A DNA stretch of 27,470 bases, from positions 1 through 27,470 of IMG/VR virus record IMGVR_UViG_3300049473_000128. One strand, given 5' to 3'. A program made the translations under genes and the position numbers. Each line of letters starts with the position of its first letter. The stretch's first letter is position 1. This stretch comes from a virus. Positions 8,416 to 16,189 of the stretch are shown here, in pieces. The notes beneath the pieces were generated by a model, which made no database searches, was not told the origin of the DNA, and saw only the letters and a program-made list of their open reading frames with translations.

Positions 8416-9101
8416 TGTCTTATCCTCGATTCAATACTCCTGCCGACACGGACGAACTTTGAGCGGCCTATGTGCATTGGGGCCTCTGCGTATCCGTTTT
8501 TGACCTTCATAATCGCCTCTTCGTATATCGACTTGAAACCCGGCGCAAGCTGCTGCATAGGCAGGGCTATGCAGGCGAGTTCCTTGGCCTTGTTCTTAAT
8601 TGCAACGACCAGATACGAGGGGAAATTCGTTATGGCATCCGAAGGGTATTTCAGGCACCACGCCTTGATAGTGTAAGTGCCGTTGGGGACAGGCCAGAGT
8701 CCGAGCCTCATCGTGTCAGGGTCGCTCGAAGCCTGATAGGTGTATTGTTCCGGCACACCGATTTCGGTCCATTCGGGGTCGGTCGCTATTATCGCCGCCT
8801 CGTCCGAAAGGGTCAGTATCGTATCCTCGGCCGGTATGCGAACTGTACCAGGCAGCACCCGATAGACGTACTGGTCCAAATCGACGTATGCCTGGCCGGA
8901 GGTCGTATCGACATCAATTTCAGTCTTATGGAACTTGAAATTACCGACGCCGTATTCGTCGAGGCATAACTGGTAGGAATCTATAATTGCATTATTGACT
9001 ATATCAGCCTCATCGGCTGTGAATCCCGCCCGGCCGGTGACGTTTCGCCACGCAGCTTCCAGTTCGCTTCTTATCTCGTTCGCTGTCTTATACGTTCGCA
9101 T
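8412..9101 (-). CDS. Adaptor/head-tail connector-like protein 1, 229 aa
   Basis: The chosen ATG has a GAGG site seven bases upstream and overlaps the previous gene by 14 bases. An in-frame ATG 48 bases further upstream lies within that gene and is less likely. The domains are an N-terminal helix pair (RTYKTANEIRSELEAAWRNV, then helices with DEADIVNNAIIDSYQLCLDE), a beta sandwich (IDVDTTSGQAYVDLDQYVYR and a following strand set ending near GLWPVPNGTYTIKAW), then helices (VVAIKNKAKELACIALPMQQ). This alpha-beta-alpha layout is the one I associate with SU10-like adaptors. It sits directly upstream of a second, similar gene and the nozzle-like gene, supporting a portal-to-tail connector role. Confidence 0.72.
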   Translation of the reverse strand: MRTYKTANEIRSELEAAWRNVTGRAGFTADEADIVNNAIIDSYQLCLDEYGVGNFKFHKTEIDVDTTSGQAYVDLDQYVYRVLPGTVRIPAEDTILTLSDEAAIIATDPEWTEIGVPEQYTYQASSDPDTMRLGLWPVPNGTYTIKAWCLKYPSDAITNFPSYLVVAIKNKAKELACIALPMQQLAPGFKSIYEEAIMKVKNGYAEAPMHIGRSKFVRVGRSIESRIRQ

Positions 9102-9471
9102 ATTTCTGCCTCGCAGGCGGAGTGAATAATACCCTTCCGCTCGCCACACTCCTGAGCGTCGAACGGACTTCGTGCATTACATCATCTTCTTTGGATTCGT
9201 GCAGTTTGTCGTTATGCTCATCCATCCGGCGCAACAGGTCTTTCGCCCTCGTCCTCTCGGTAATCAGCCTCGCCTTCATAACGTATATGCAGTGGGCGAC
9301 GCTGTCGCAGCCGGTGATTTTGTACGGACGTGAATTGTCCGGCACGTACCACGCTTCGAGCGATTTTGTCCTGACATTGTAGCCGTAGCGAATCCTTCGG
9401 TCGCTGAATTCCCGCTGCAACCTTTTCTGGTCGTCACGCCTGATTTGCAAGAATCTTAGACCTGATAGCAT
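9088..9471 (-). CDS. Basic phage protein of unknown function, 127 aa
   Basis: The ATG forms TAATG with the stop of the preceding micro-gene and has GGAG six bases upstream. The protein is basic with helical ends (FLQIRRDDQKRLQREFSDRR; ARLITERTRAKDLLRRMDEH). A short beta section with aromatic residues lies between (IRYGYNVRTKSLEAWYVPDN). No signal peptide, membrane span or catalytic motif is visible. It lies between the repetitive fibre-like gene and the adaptors. Small proteins at this position in short-tailed phages are often head-completion or virion-associated factors, but I cannot assign a family. Confidence 0.65.
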   Translation of the reverse strand: MLSGLRFLQIRRDDQKRLQREFSDRRIRYGYNVRTKSLEAWYVPDNSRPYKITGCDSVAHCIYVMKARLITERTRAKDLLRRMDEHNDKLHESKEDDVMHEVRSTLRSVASGRVLFTPPARQKYANV

Positions 9472-9542
9472 TAGTGTCTCCAGCTTGCGGCGGTAAACGT
9501 CCCGCGTTTACTTTTCTTAATGTGTATTCCTGATTTTGCCAT
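9471..9542 (-). CDS. 23-aa micro-gene with GIHIKKSKRGTFTA motif
   Basis: A complete 23-codon frame starts at an ATG (9540-9542) with AAAGGCAGGT directly upstream and stops at a TAA that shares a base with the next gene's ATG (TAATG). The product is MAKSGIHIKKSKRGTFTAAS followed by WRH. The GIHIKxSxRGTFTA core resembles the start of a short conserved phage protein family, usually about 50-75 aa, seen among structural genes of tailed phages; that resemblance is from memory. Here the remainder of such a protein is missing. It could be a functional peptide, a leader that couples translation to the next gene, or the remnant of a truncated member. Confidence 0.5.
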   Translation of the reverse strand: MAKSGIHIKKSKRGTFTAASWRH

Positions 9543-9623
9543 ACCTGCCTTTCGTACCGGCTTCGGCGGCCGCCAACTTCCGTGTCAGCGGCCACCGAAA
9601 TCCGAATTAAAAGAGAAAAACCG

Positions 9624-12572
9624 TTAAGGACTTTTCTGCGTATAAACCGCTCCGTAATCAATATACGTCACCATTATCGCCCACCTGCCCGTACTTGCAG
9701 TTTCATCCCAGTTGTTAGTGGGGGTGAAATTAACCCAGATATGACGAGCCGCATTAGTTGCGGCAAGTTCAGGACCTCCGGTCGCCTCGGTAGTCAGAAT
9801 ATCATTGGCTGTATCACAAGTAGCGGCGGTGATAATACTGCCGTCACCAGTTGTCACGCCAACGTCAATAGTCATTTCATTCGAGTCGCCAAAGGTTTCA
9901 AAGCAGCGCAACTGGCAGGAGACTATCTCGGCATAAGCCGGGATAATTTCCCCGCAGTCAATCGGCTGCTCTGTGGTATTATCCTGAGTTTCATCGCAAC
10001 TAAAATCGTCCGTACTTCCGGTGGAGTTTGCGTCAATAGTCTTTACGACGGTTTTTGTCATATACATTACATCGTGGTCGCCGTCAGATACTATATCATC
10101 GCAATACAAATCACCAACGTCATCGACGGTATCGTCGGACATTGTTATACCGGCAGTACCGGCATTAAGCGTTATTCCGCCTGCCCCTGTCGTAGCAACA
10201 AGACTAATGGCATCGGCGGCTTCTTCTGTGGCTGTGATATTAACTGAGCCGCCGGTATTAGTCAGTGAAATATCCTGACCGGCAGCTCCGGTAGTGGTAA
10301 TATCAATATCGCCAAGAGACGTAATATCAATACCGCCGTCACCTGAAGTGCAGACTAAGGTAATGGCGTCCTCGGCGTCTTCACCGGAATCGAGCACTAA
10401 ACTTGCCGCTTCAGCGTCGAGTTTAATATCGCCATTGGCCGAAGCCGTAGCGGACGAAATTGTAACTTTACCGCCGGCGTCGATAGTAACATCATCGCCG
10501 AGAGTAAGAAGCAAATCGCCTGCCGTCGCATCGGAAGCAGTGGCCGTAATCCCGCCGGCGTCGGACAGGAGTTCTATGGAAGCCGCTCCCGTACCCTGGT
10601 CGGAATGAACCTTGATATTCTCGGAAGCGCCGCCGTTTGCGTGTATATAAATCGAGTTAGTACCGTCAGAATCCGTAGAGACGATAGTAATCTGGTCCTC
10701 GGCGTCAATAGTAATATCGCCGTTGGCTGCACCGTCAGAAACGATTGAAACGGCTCCGTCACCGGTATCGACGGAAACGGAACCGACGGGATTTAATGCG
10801 AAATCTCCGCCGACGGTCAGGGTCATATCATCTACTGCATTTACATCGACATCGCCGTTATCCGTACCGTTGGCATTCAGGGTAAACGAGCCGTCGGTCG
10901 TATCAATCGTTACATTATCAGCAACATCAATATCCAGATTATCACCGGCGTCCACATCGACAGAGCCGTCATCGGACACAATCTGAATAGAACTTGCGCC
11001 AGTTCCCTGGTCGTTGTGGATTACCATAGTTGCGGAGGTGCCGCCGTCGGCGGTAAGCAGTACGGCGTTACTATTATCAAGATTGGACTTGATATTTATA
11101 CCACCTGCATCGGAAAGAAGCTGAATTGAGGCGGAGCCTTCGGCAGCACTTTCCCCCTGGTCATTGAAAATCCAGATTGAACCTGTAGCGCCGCCGTCAC
11201 TCGTCAAAGCGACAGACTTGGCAAGGTTGGCGGTAGAGCGCAACTCCACACCACCGTCGTCAGAAAGCAACTCGACGGAATATGCGCCTTCCGTTACGGA
11301 AGCCCCCTGATTGGCGTGGATTTTGATTGCACCGCTCGTCCCACCGTTTTCCTGAATATAAACAGCACCGGAATCATCCTCTGTTGCCGTGACGTTGATA
11401 CTTCCGCCGGTATTGGTAAGGGTAATATCTTCACCCGCTTCGCCTGTGGTTGTAATGTCAATGTCGGCATTTGAAGTGATGTCTATTCCGCCTGCGGCCG
11501 TATCGGCCTCAAGAACGATAGCATCTGCGGCTGCTTCGGAAGCGGTAAGGTTAATGGACACATTAGACACTAAGTCCAAATCCTCGCCCGCCGCCGCTCC
11601 GGCAACCGTCAAATCCATACCGCCGGCAGAAGTTGAGACAGTAAGGGCGTCTGCACCTGTACCGGAAGAGACGAGGATAAGAGTCGAATCGGTAGCTCCG
11701 GTAACTGCGATAGTCAAGTCTTCTGCGTCACCGTCAGATTCGAGTCCGATTCCGTGACCTGCATCAGTGGGCAGGAATGTTATCGAATCGATACTACTGA
11801 AGGTGTCAACCCCTGACCAGTCTATAGCGGAAACGCCTGTGGAGCTTTTGACCTGAATTTGGTTCGAACTGTAATCCATATCAAAAATCAGGTCTTCACC
11901 GGCTTCCGTAAACTTGAACTCGGAATCAGTGGAATTTGCGATTATACCGCCGCTGTCCAGTGTCAGTGTATTTCCGAAAATAGAACCATCAGCGGCGACA
12001 TAGAATTGAGCGCCATAATTGTTTGAAGCTAAAATCGAATAACCACTTCCGCTATTCATTAGACTGAGTAAGTACCCAGTCGAATTTACGTTATTTACCA
12101 CATATATTCCGCTGGCATTAGCGGAAGATGCGGGATAATTACTAACGCTCAGTAAAGGACCGACTTGGGCCACAGTATTAGTTAAGGTTACTGGTTTACT
12201 CAACACATCCACAGTAATTTTATAGCCAACGCCGGAACCACCGCCGTCGTAAGCATCATCAAGCGTAACGGTGTCATCCGTACCACTTCCAGCCGGAGCA
12301 CCGCCGCCGCCCGCTCCGCCTTCGTTGACGACTTTCCACTCCGAACCGTCGTAAGAATGGAGCTCATTGACATCGGCATCGGTATCGTACCATAAATCAC
12401 CTTCTTCTATCGTCCATACCCCACTGGGAACCGCATCGCGCTCTGTCGAAGTGCCGACGTAAACGAACGTGAACCGGCCGTTATCGTCATAGCACGAATT
12501 CGGCTTCAAAGCTCCGAGAACGGGCAGGACAAGAAGGCATGACAATAAAACAGCTAAAATTAACTTCTTCAT
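9624..12572 (-). CDS. Repetitive beta-rich fibre/spike-like protein with Sec signal, 982 aa
   Basis: The first 20 residues, MKKLILAVLLSCLLVLPVLG, form a textbook Sec signal with likely cleavage after VLG. A small domain follows (residues 26-72, FTFVYVGTSTERDAVPSGVW and after), then a long Gly/Asp/Ser/Thr-rich repetitive region (about 290-810) built of short strands (DIDITTTGEAGEDITLTNTG), consistent with a beta-helix or beta-prism shaft. The final 150 residues hold five or more Cys and look like a compact beta domain ending in ARHIWVNFTPTNNWDETAST and a short tail. GAAAGGGAC precedes the ATG. It lies directly after the capsid gene. Such proteins are normally virion spikes or head decorations; the cleavable signal is unexpected and leaves open a secreted or cell-surface product. 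Confidence 0.75.
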   Translation of the reverse strand: MKKLILAVLLSCLLVLPVLGALKPNSCYDDNGRFTFVYVGTSTERDAVPSGVWTIEEGDLWYDTDADVNELHSYDGSEWKVVNEGGAGGGGAPAGSGTDDTVTLDDAYDGGGSGVGYKITVDVLSKPVTLTNTVAQVGPLLSVSNYPASSANASGIYVVNNVNSTGYLLSLMNSGSGYSILASNNYGAQFYVAADGSIFGNTLTLDSGGIIANSTDSEFKFTEAGEDLIFDMDYSSNQIQVKSSTGVSAIDWSGVDTFSSIDSITFLPTDAGHGIGLESDGDAEDLTIAVTGATDSTLILVSSGTGADALTVSTSAGGMDLTVAGAAAGEDLDLVSNVSINLTASEAAADAIVLEADTAAGGIDITSNADIDITTTGEAGEDITLTNTGGSINVTATEDDSGAVYIQENGGTSGAIKIHANQGASVTEGAYSVELLSDDGGVELRSTANLAKSVALTSDGGATGSIWIFNDQGESAAEGSASIQLLSDAGGINIKSNLDNSNAVLLTADGGTSATMVIHNDQGTGASSIQIVSDDGSVDVDAGDNLDIDVADNVTIDTTDGSFTLNANGTDNGDVDVNAVDDMTLTVGGDFALNPVGSVSVDTGDGAVSIVSDGAANGDITIDAEDQITIVSTDSDGTNSIYIHANGGASENIKVHSDQGTGAASIELLSDAGGITATASDATAGDLLLTLGDDVTIDAGGKVTISSATASANGDIKLDAEAASLVLDSGEDAEDAITLVCTSGDGGIDITSLGDIDITTTGAAGQDISLTNTGGSVNITATEEAADAISLVATTGAGGITLNAGTAGITMSDDTVDDVGDLYCDDIVSDGDHDVMYMTKTVVKTIDANSTGSTDDFSCDETQDNTTEQPIDCGEIIPAYAEIVSCQLRCFETFGDSNEMTIDVGVTTGDGSIITAATCDTANDILTTEATGGPELAATNAARHIWVNFTPTNNWDETASTGRWAIMVTYIDYGAVYTQKSP
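10224..11492 (-). repeat. Pair of 38-residue modules, 31/38 identical, flanking the repeat region
   Basis: Residues 361-398 and 746-783 of the 982-aa protein (DNA 11379-11492 and 10224-10337) share the pattern GGIDITSxxDIDITTTGxAG followed by xDIxLTNTGGSxNxTATE, with 31 of 38 positions identical by my count. The two copies bracket the four shorter repeats. This could reflect copying of one shaft segment to both ends or loss of intervening copies. Confidence 0.7.
10542..11345 (-). repeat. Four diverged protein-level repeat units in the 982-aa gene
   Basis: Residues 410-459, 460-509, 510-540 and 647-677 of the 982-aa protein begin alike: GGTSGAIKIHANQG, GGATGSIWIFNDQG, GGTSATMVIHNDQG and GGASENIKVHSDQG. 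Each continues into a strand of the form SIxLLSDxGGI (YSVELLSDDGG, ASIQLLSDAGG, SSIQIVSDDGS, ASIELLSDAGG). Units one and two are 50 residues each and adjacent. Unit four lies about 100 residues downstream. The divergence suggests old tandem duplication rather than recent slippage. Confidence 0.75.
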
Positions 12573-12631
12573 TTTGTCCCTTTCGTAAATTGTACTTGCT
12601 TAACAAAAACCTAATTCTCGAAACCGTGAAA

Positions 12632-14059
12632 TCAGTAGGACAGTCCTGTGGCCTTGAACTGGCCGCGGGGGTCCTCACAGACGAAGTTGGTATAGCTCAG
12701 TGCGGTGGCGAACATACCGTCCTTACTCTCGTAAGGCCGCCATACCTCACCGCCCAGCCGTCGCCACTCGAAACCGTCGGTCGAGTTTATGAAACTGAAT
12801 GCCTTAGCCACTATCATCAGCAGCGTGCCCGGCAGTAACGACGCCAGACTCTGGAGCATTAGCGTATACTGGTCGATGGTAATGCCCATACTCCGCATAC
12901 CGAACGGGCCGTCGATTACCTGCGTATTGAAACGCCGGTCATCCTTCTGGTTGGAGAAGTATTTCAGGCGGCTCTTGGGGTCGGTAACGAGCACGTCAGG
13001 CACTGATTGGGTGATATTGACCAAATCGAGCAGCCAGCCCATCAGCAGCTCCTCGTCAATCTCAACGCTTCCGGCCGCCTCGACCACGCTCTTGAGCGAG
13101 TGCGGATAAGATGAGCGGGTGCGGTTCCAGATAGTCGAGTACGTATCGCCGTCGTCGATAAGGTTCATCAGGCCGTTCGGCTCAAGGCAATAGTCGGAGG
13201 CGACATCGCCGTCATCCTCAATCTCGCCGTAAGCGTTTTCCAGTACGACCACCAGCGTATCATTATCGAAAGTTTCGAGATTAACTGTTCCGGTTGTACT
13301 GACGAGTTTTAAGGCGAATGTTCCCGCAGCGCGGTCAACATTCGTAACCTCGAACACGGCTCTGGCTGATGAACTGTCAATTACGTGCTCGGCGGTAGTA
13401 ACATCGCCGTCAAAATTACCATCGGGAATGAGATTGACGCGAATACCCGGCTGAAGCCATTGAACCTTCGTATAGGCCCCGCCCGCCGAGGCAGTTATCG
13501 ATACAGGGGTAGTATCAGTAGCGCCTGCTGTGATACGAACGTATTCACCGGCCGCCATAGCAGCTTCATTTACGGCGTCAGGCAGGGCGAAACGGCACAG
13601 CTCGCCCGTACCGGCACCGCCGAGGATGCGTTCCATATTCTGCCTTGCCCACTTCAGGGTATCTTCCATCGAACTTGAAAGGGCGTCAACGTAAGCGCCC
13701 GAACCGCTCATTACGGTCTTTGCCGCAGGGCCGGTAAGCGAGACGAAGGCGTTGAGATATTTTAGCCTCTCGTAGCCCTGAAACCCTTTCTGGTCACGGC
13801 CCTTCACGAAATCCCCGCCTTCTGAGATACCGCCGAATCCCCCGGCTCCCTGGTACTTGAAGGCCTTAATTACCTTATTGCCTTCAAATTTCAGCTTGCC
13901 CCCGAAATCTCCGAACATTTCCATTAGCGGGGTCGCGTGGAAAACCGTATTGTTCAGAGCGGGCAGATAGACATTCTTCATCAGGCCTTCGACAGTTGCA
14001 GAATGCTGAAAGTCCTGCCGGACCTGGTCAACTGTAGTAACTGTATTGGATGCTGTCAT
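12632..14059 (-). CDS. Major capsid protein, HK97-like fold, 475 aa
   Basis: It lies directly after the scaffold-type gene, with AACGAAAGGA upstream of its ATG, the site shared by several structural genes here. The size fits a P22/T7-type capsid protein. The N-terminal helix region (VDQVRQDFQHSATVEGLMKN) and early motif (TPLMEMFGDFGGKLKFEGNK) resemble capsid N-arm and E-loop regions. The centre has an inserted beta domain (residues about 170-290, including VRITAGATDTTPVSITASAG). The C-terminal part (PDVLVTDPKSRLKYFSNQKD through RPYESKDGMFATALSYTNFV) has the usual axial/peripheral domain pattern. The role is well supported by position, length and pattern, though no single catalytic-type signature exists for this family. 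Confidence 0.85.
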   Translation of the reverse strand: MTASNTVTTVDQVRQDFQHSATVEGLMKNVYLPALNNTVFHATPLMEMFGDFGGKLKFEGNKVIKAFKYQGAGGFGGISEGGDFVKGRDQKGFQGYERLKYLNAFVSLTGPAAKTVMSGSGAYVDALSSSMEDTLKWARQNMERILGGAGTGELCRFALPDAVNEAAMAAGEYVRITAGATDTTPVSITASAGGAYTKVQWLQPGIRVNLIPDGNFDGDVTTAEHVIDSSSARAVFEVTNVDRAAGTFALKLVSTTGTVNLETFDNDTLVVVLENAYGEIEDDGDVASDYCLEPNGLMNLIDDGDTYSTIWNRTRSSYPHSLKSVVEAAGSVEIDEELLMGWLLDLVNITQSVPDVLVTDPKSRLKYFSNQKDDRRFNTQVIDGPFGMRSMGITIDQYTLMLQSLASLLPGTLLMIVAKAFSFINSTDGFEWRRLGGEVWRPYESKDGMFATALSYTNFVCEDPRGQFKATGLSY

Positions 14060-14077
14060 AATCGTTCAATCCTTTCG

Positions 14078-15121
14078 TTAAACGGCCCTGCCGGAACCAG
14101 AGGCATAGTCGCGTGCCATCTGCGACATATTGTCCATAGTGATTCTGGGCCTTTCGCCCGCAGGTGTAACTACCGGACCTGCGGCAGGGGCCGGATTGGG
14201 CGGCGATCCGCCGGGCGGATTACCGCCGCCGCCTCTAAGTGAAAATGCTTTACGTACTTCCTGCCTGCCGAGTTCCCTCTGATATTCAGCCAGTAAGCCA
14301 AGCTGCTTATTCGCCTGTTGGGCGAAGTAAGCGACCTGTCTCTTATTGAGACTGGAAGGGTCGAGCCCTAAGTCAAGGGCCGCCCGTTCGATTATCTGGC
14401 TGGTCATAGCGACGCTGACATCATCAACGCCGCGCCGGATTTCGGCAGGCATATCGTTATATCCCGGCTGAGTACGCGCAATAGTAAGTACCGCTTCCAG
14501 ATTTTCGGTCGAGGCCGTTTCGAGGTCTCTCTGCCTGACCATATCTGAGATAGCCGCATTCCTCGCTTCATTCAGCTTATGGATAGCTTCTATGTATTCA
14601 GTATTGGTTTTTATCGTCACACCATCCCCGCTGGCCGCTTCCGCGTCATACGCCTGCTTGGCGGCCTCATACGCGGCCTGTGCGGTCTCTACAGGGCCTT
14701 TCGGAGGCTGGTCGGTGGTTTGGGTCACATTCCGGACGTTCGTTGCTGTACGGGGCACTCCGGCCCTTTTGGAGATAAAGTCCACTACATCCTGCTGACT
14801 GATTACGCCTGATTCGAGCTGTTCGGCCAGGTCGCTCTGCGGGTCGAGGCCAAGAGAGCGTATGAGTTTCTCATTGGCTGCGTTCTGCTGCTTGAGCCGC
14901 TCGTTGGCGGCTGCAATCTCTTCGGGTGTGGCCTTAGTTTCCACGGCGTCCGGTTTTTGCTCCGGCGGTCTGGTTTCCGCTGTTGCAGGCTCTGCCGGGA
15001 CTGATGACGGCCCGCCTTCGGGGTATCCGGTAGCCGTATTGAAATCCGGCTTACTCGGCTCAGGGTTCGCTACAGTGCTGGCGCCCGTATTCGGGTCCGC
15101 ATTGTTTGGAGTCGCTGTCAT
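14078..15121 (-). CDS. Scaffolding-type protein, 347 aa
   Basis: The ATG overlaps the resolvase stop as ATGA and has AACGAAAGGA upstream. The first 75 residues are Pro/Ala/Thr/Glu-rich and disordered. They lead into helical, coiled-coil-prone regions (TPEEIAAANERLKQQNAANE; VETAQAAYEAAKQAYDAEAA). Near the end comes a basic helix (LLAEYQRELGRQEVRKAFSL), then a Gly/Pro-rich tail. A disordered N-terminus, long helices and a basic C-terminal helix just before the capsid gene are hallmarks of internal scaffolds, which guide capsid assembly and leave before DNA packaging. No protease motif was seen. Confidence 0.75.
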   Translation of the reverse strand: MTATPNNADPNTGASTVANPEPSKPDFNTATGYPEGGPSSVPAEPATAETRPPEQKPDAVETKATPEEIAAANERLKQQNAANEKLIRSLGLDPQSDLAEQLESGVISQQDVVDFISKRAGVPRTATNVRNVTQTTDQPPKGPVETAQAAYEAAKQAYDAEAASGDGVTIKTNTEYIEAIHKLNEARNAAISDMVRQRDLETASTENLEAVLTIARTQPGYNDMPAEIRRGVDDVSVAMTSQIIERAALDLGLDPSSLNKRQVAYFAQQANKQLGLLAEYQRELGRQEVRKAFSLRGGGGNPPGGSPPNPAPAAGPVVTPAGERPRITMDNMSQMARDYASGSGRAV

Positions 15122-15720
15122 TTTGATTCCTTTCGTTTTGAGGTCTTTTTGTCCTTTGGTTCTGGATTATATTTAGATAACAGTATTATCTGCTGGTATT
15201 TTTCTAAGTATTCAGCGGCTTTATAAAGCAAAGTTGGATTGTCTCCCATTTTCCCAATGGCGTGATTACAACCAAGACACAGAAACCCTCGTATTTGCCC
15301 TGTTCGGTGGTTATGGTCTAAATGTAATCCGTTGTAACATTCGGCATCAGGTATTCCACAGATAGCACATTTGTAATCTTGTCTTGCTTTTATGTTTTCA
15401 TATTGCTCCAAGCTGATACCATATCTTTTTCGTATATTCCTCTCCTTCCTTCTGCGCGACCCGCCTCGGTTGTGATAGTAATCCCGCTTTTGAGCCAGCA
15501 ACTTATCCTTATTTTTCTTGGCATATTGCTTACGATACCGCTGCCGGGCTTTTACGGCCTTTTTGGTGCGCTTGATGTACTTTTCCTTCAGACTGGTTAA
15601 AACACACTGTTTACAGTCATACCGGTAACCGCCATTCTTCAAATTGCCGTTTTTCAGTCTCTCCTTCGTGCGATAAAACGCACTCAAGGGCTTATCAGTT
15701 TTACACTTACAGCAAATCAT
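15118..15720 (-). CDS. Endonuclease VII-type Holliday-junction resolvase (HNH/beta-beta-alpha-metal), 200 aa
   Basis: Residues 118-152 hold the endonuclease VII core: Cys118-x2-Cys121, then LDHNHRTG (Asp135, His136), then Cys148-x2-Cys151 followed at once by Asn152. In T4 gp49 the same order is two Zn cysteines, catalytic Asp-His, two Zn cysteines, Asn, and the spacing from second Cys to Asp (14) is equal. The N-terminus carries an extra Cys cluster (Cys3, Cys4, Cys6; Cys36, Cys39) followed by a Lys/Arg-rich linker. The family cleaves branched DNA. It is tied to the upstream and downstream genes by ATGA overlaps. A role in clearing DNA branches before packaging fits; a homing endonuclease is the alternative. 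Confidence 0.88.
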   Translation of the reverse strand: MICCKCKTDKPLSAFYRTKERLKNGNLKNGGYRYDCKQCVLTSLKEKYIKRTKKAVKARQRYRKQYAKKNKDKLLAQKRDYYHNRGGSRRRKERNIRKRYGISLEQYENIKARQDYKCAICGIPDAECYNGLHLDHNHRTGQIRGFLCLGCNHAIGKMGDNPTLLYKAAEYLEKYQQIILLSKYNPEPKDKKTSKRKESK

Positions 15721-16178
15721 ATTTTCTTCCTCCCTTTGGTATCAAAGTTGGTCTTATTAAGTATTATTTGTTGAGGCGTCTTGCCTTTGACGAGCATCTG
15801 CGCTTCGAGCTGGCGGGCGAACGCCATTTCCTGCATTGACTGGATTACAGCCTGATGCTCTGCTATGTGCATCTGCATACGATTGAGCATTTCAAGGAAT
15901 ATCGGGTTGCCGGTAGCGCGGAGCTTCCAGTAGTTGTCTATCATATATTCACCGTGTACCTGCTGATGGACGTAATGGTCGTCGAATGGATTGATGGGCG
16001 GGGTGAACAGCCTCTTCTCAATCTCAGCCACAAGCTGCTCGTCTGATATTTCCTGCGGTAGCGGTGACATAGATTTGGCCACCTGCTCCATTGCGATAAA
16101 CTCTTTCATTGCGAAGTTGCGCTGTTTCGAGTGGCGCTGGAACAGGTTATCGGCGTTGCCGAGACTCATCTGCTGCAT
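15717..16178 (-). CDS. Separate portal C-terminal-like protein, 153 aa
   Basis: The ATG lies 11 bases past the portal stop, with AAGGG eight bases upstream that overlaps that stop. Upstream in-frame codons lie inside the portal gene and are ignored. The protein is helical and Met/Gln-rich. The central segment (PPINPFDDHYVHQQVHGEYM) resembles the Asp/His-rich stretch near the C-terminus of P22-like portals. It is followed by helices suited to a portal barrel (LEMLNRMQMHIAEHQAVIQS). I therefore read it as a portal C-terminal domain encoded on its own, but a distinct minor head protein is possible. It ends in an ATGA overlap with the resolvase. Confidence 0.6.
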   Translation of the reverse strand: MQQMSLGNADNLFQRHSKQRNFAMKEFIAMEQVAKSMSPLPQEISDEQLVAEIEKRLFTPPINPFDDHYVHQQVHGEYMIDNYWKLRATGNPIFLEMLNRMQMHIAEHQAVIQSMQEMAFARQLEAQMLVKGKTPQQIILNKTNFDTKGRKKI

Positions 16179-16189
16179 AGTCCAGACCC

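Noticed and set aside
7903-8676. Long plus-strand open frame of 257 codons
   Set aside because: It is antisense to the two adaptor-like genes, which have overlaps, ribosome sites and family-like patterns. The plus-strand product is Arg/His/Ile-rich without any motif.
9434-9661. 75-codon minus-strand frame across the end of the 982-aa gene
   Set aside because: Its first third is an out-of-frame copy of the 982-aa gene end and its last part runs into the 127-aa gene. The 23-codon frame in the same place has the better ribosome site and a family-like motif.
10542-11492. Repeats in the 982-aa gene as a CRISPR-like or mobile array
   Set aside because: They are diverged, in frame and follow protein periodicity, so they are coding repeats.
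12632-12660. Short inverted repeat AGGACAGTCCT at the end of the capsid gene as a terminator
   Set aside because: The stem is only five pairs and no T-run follows on the minus strand.
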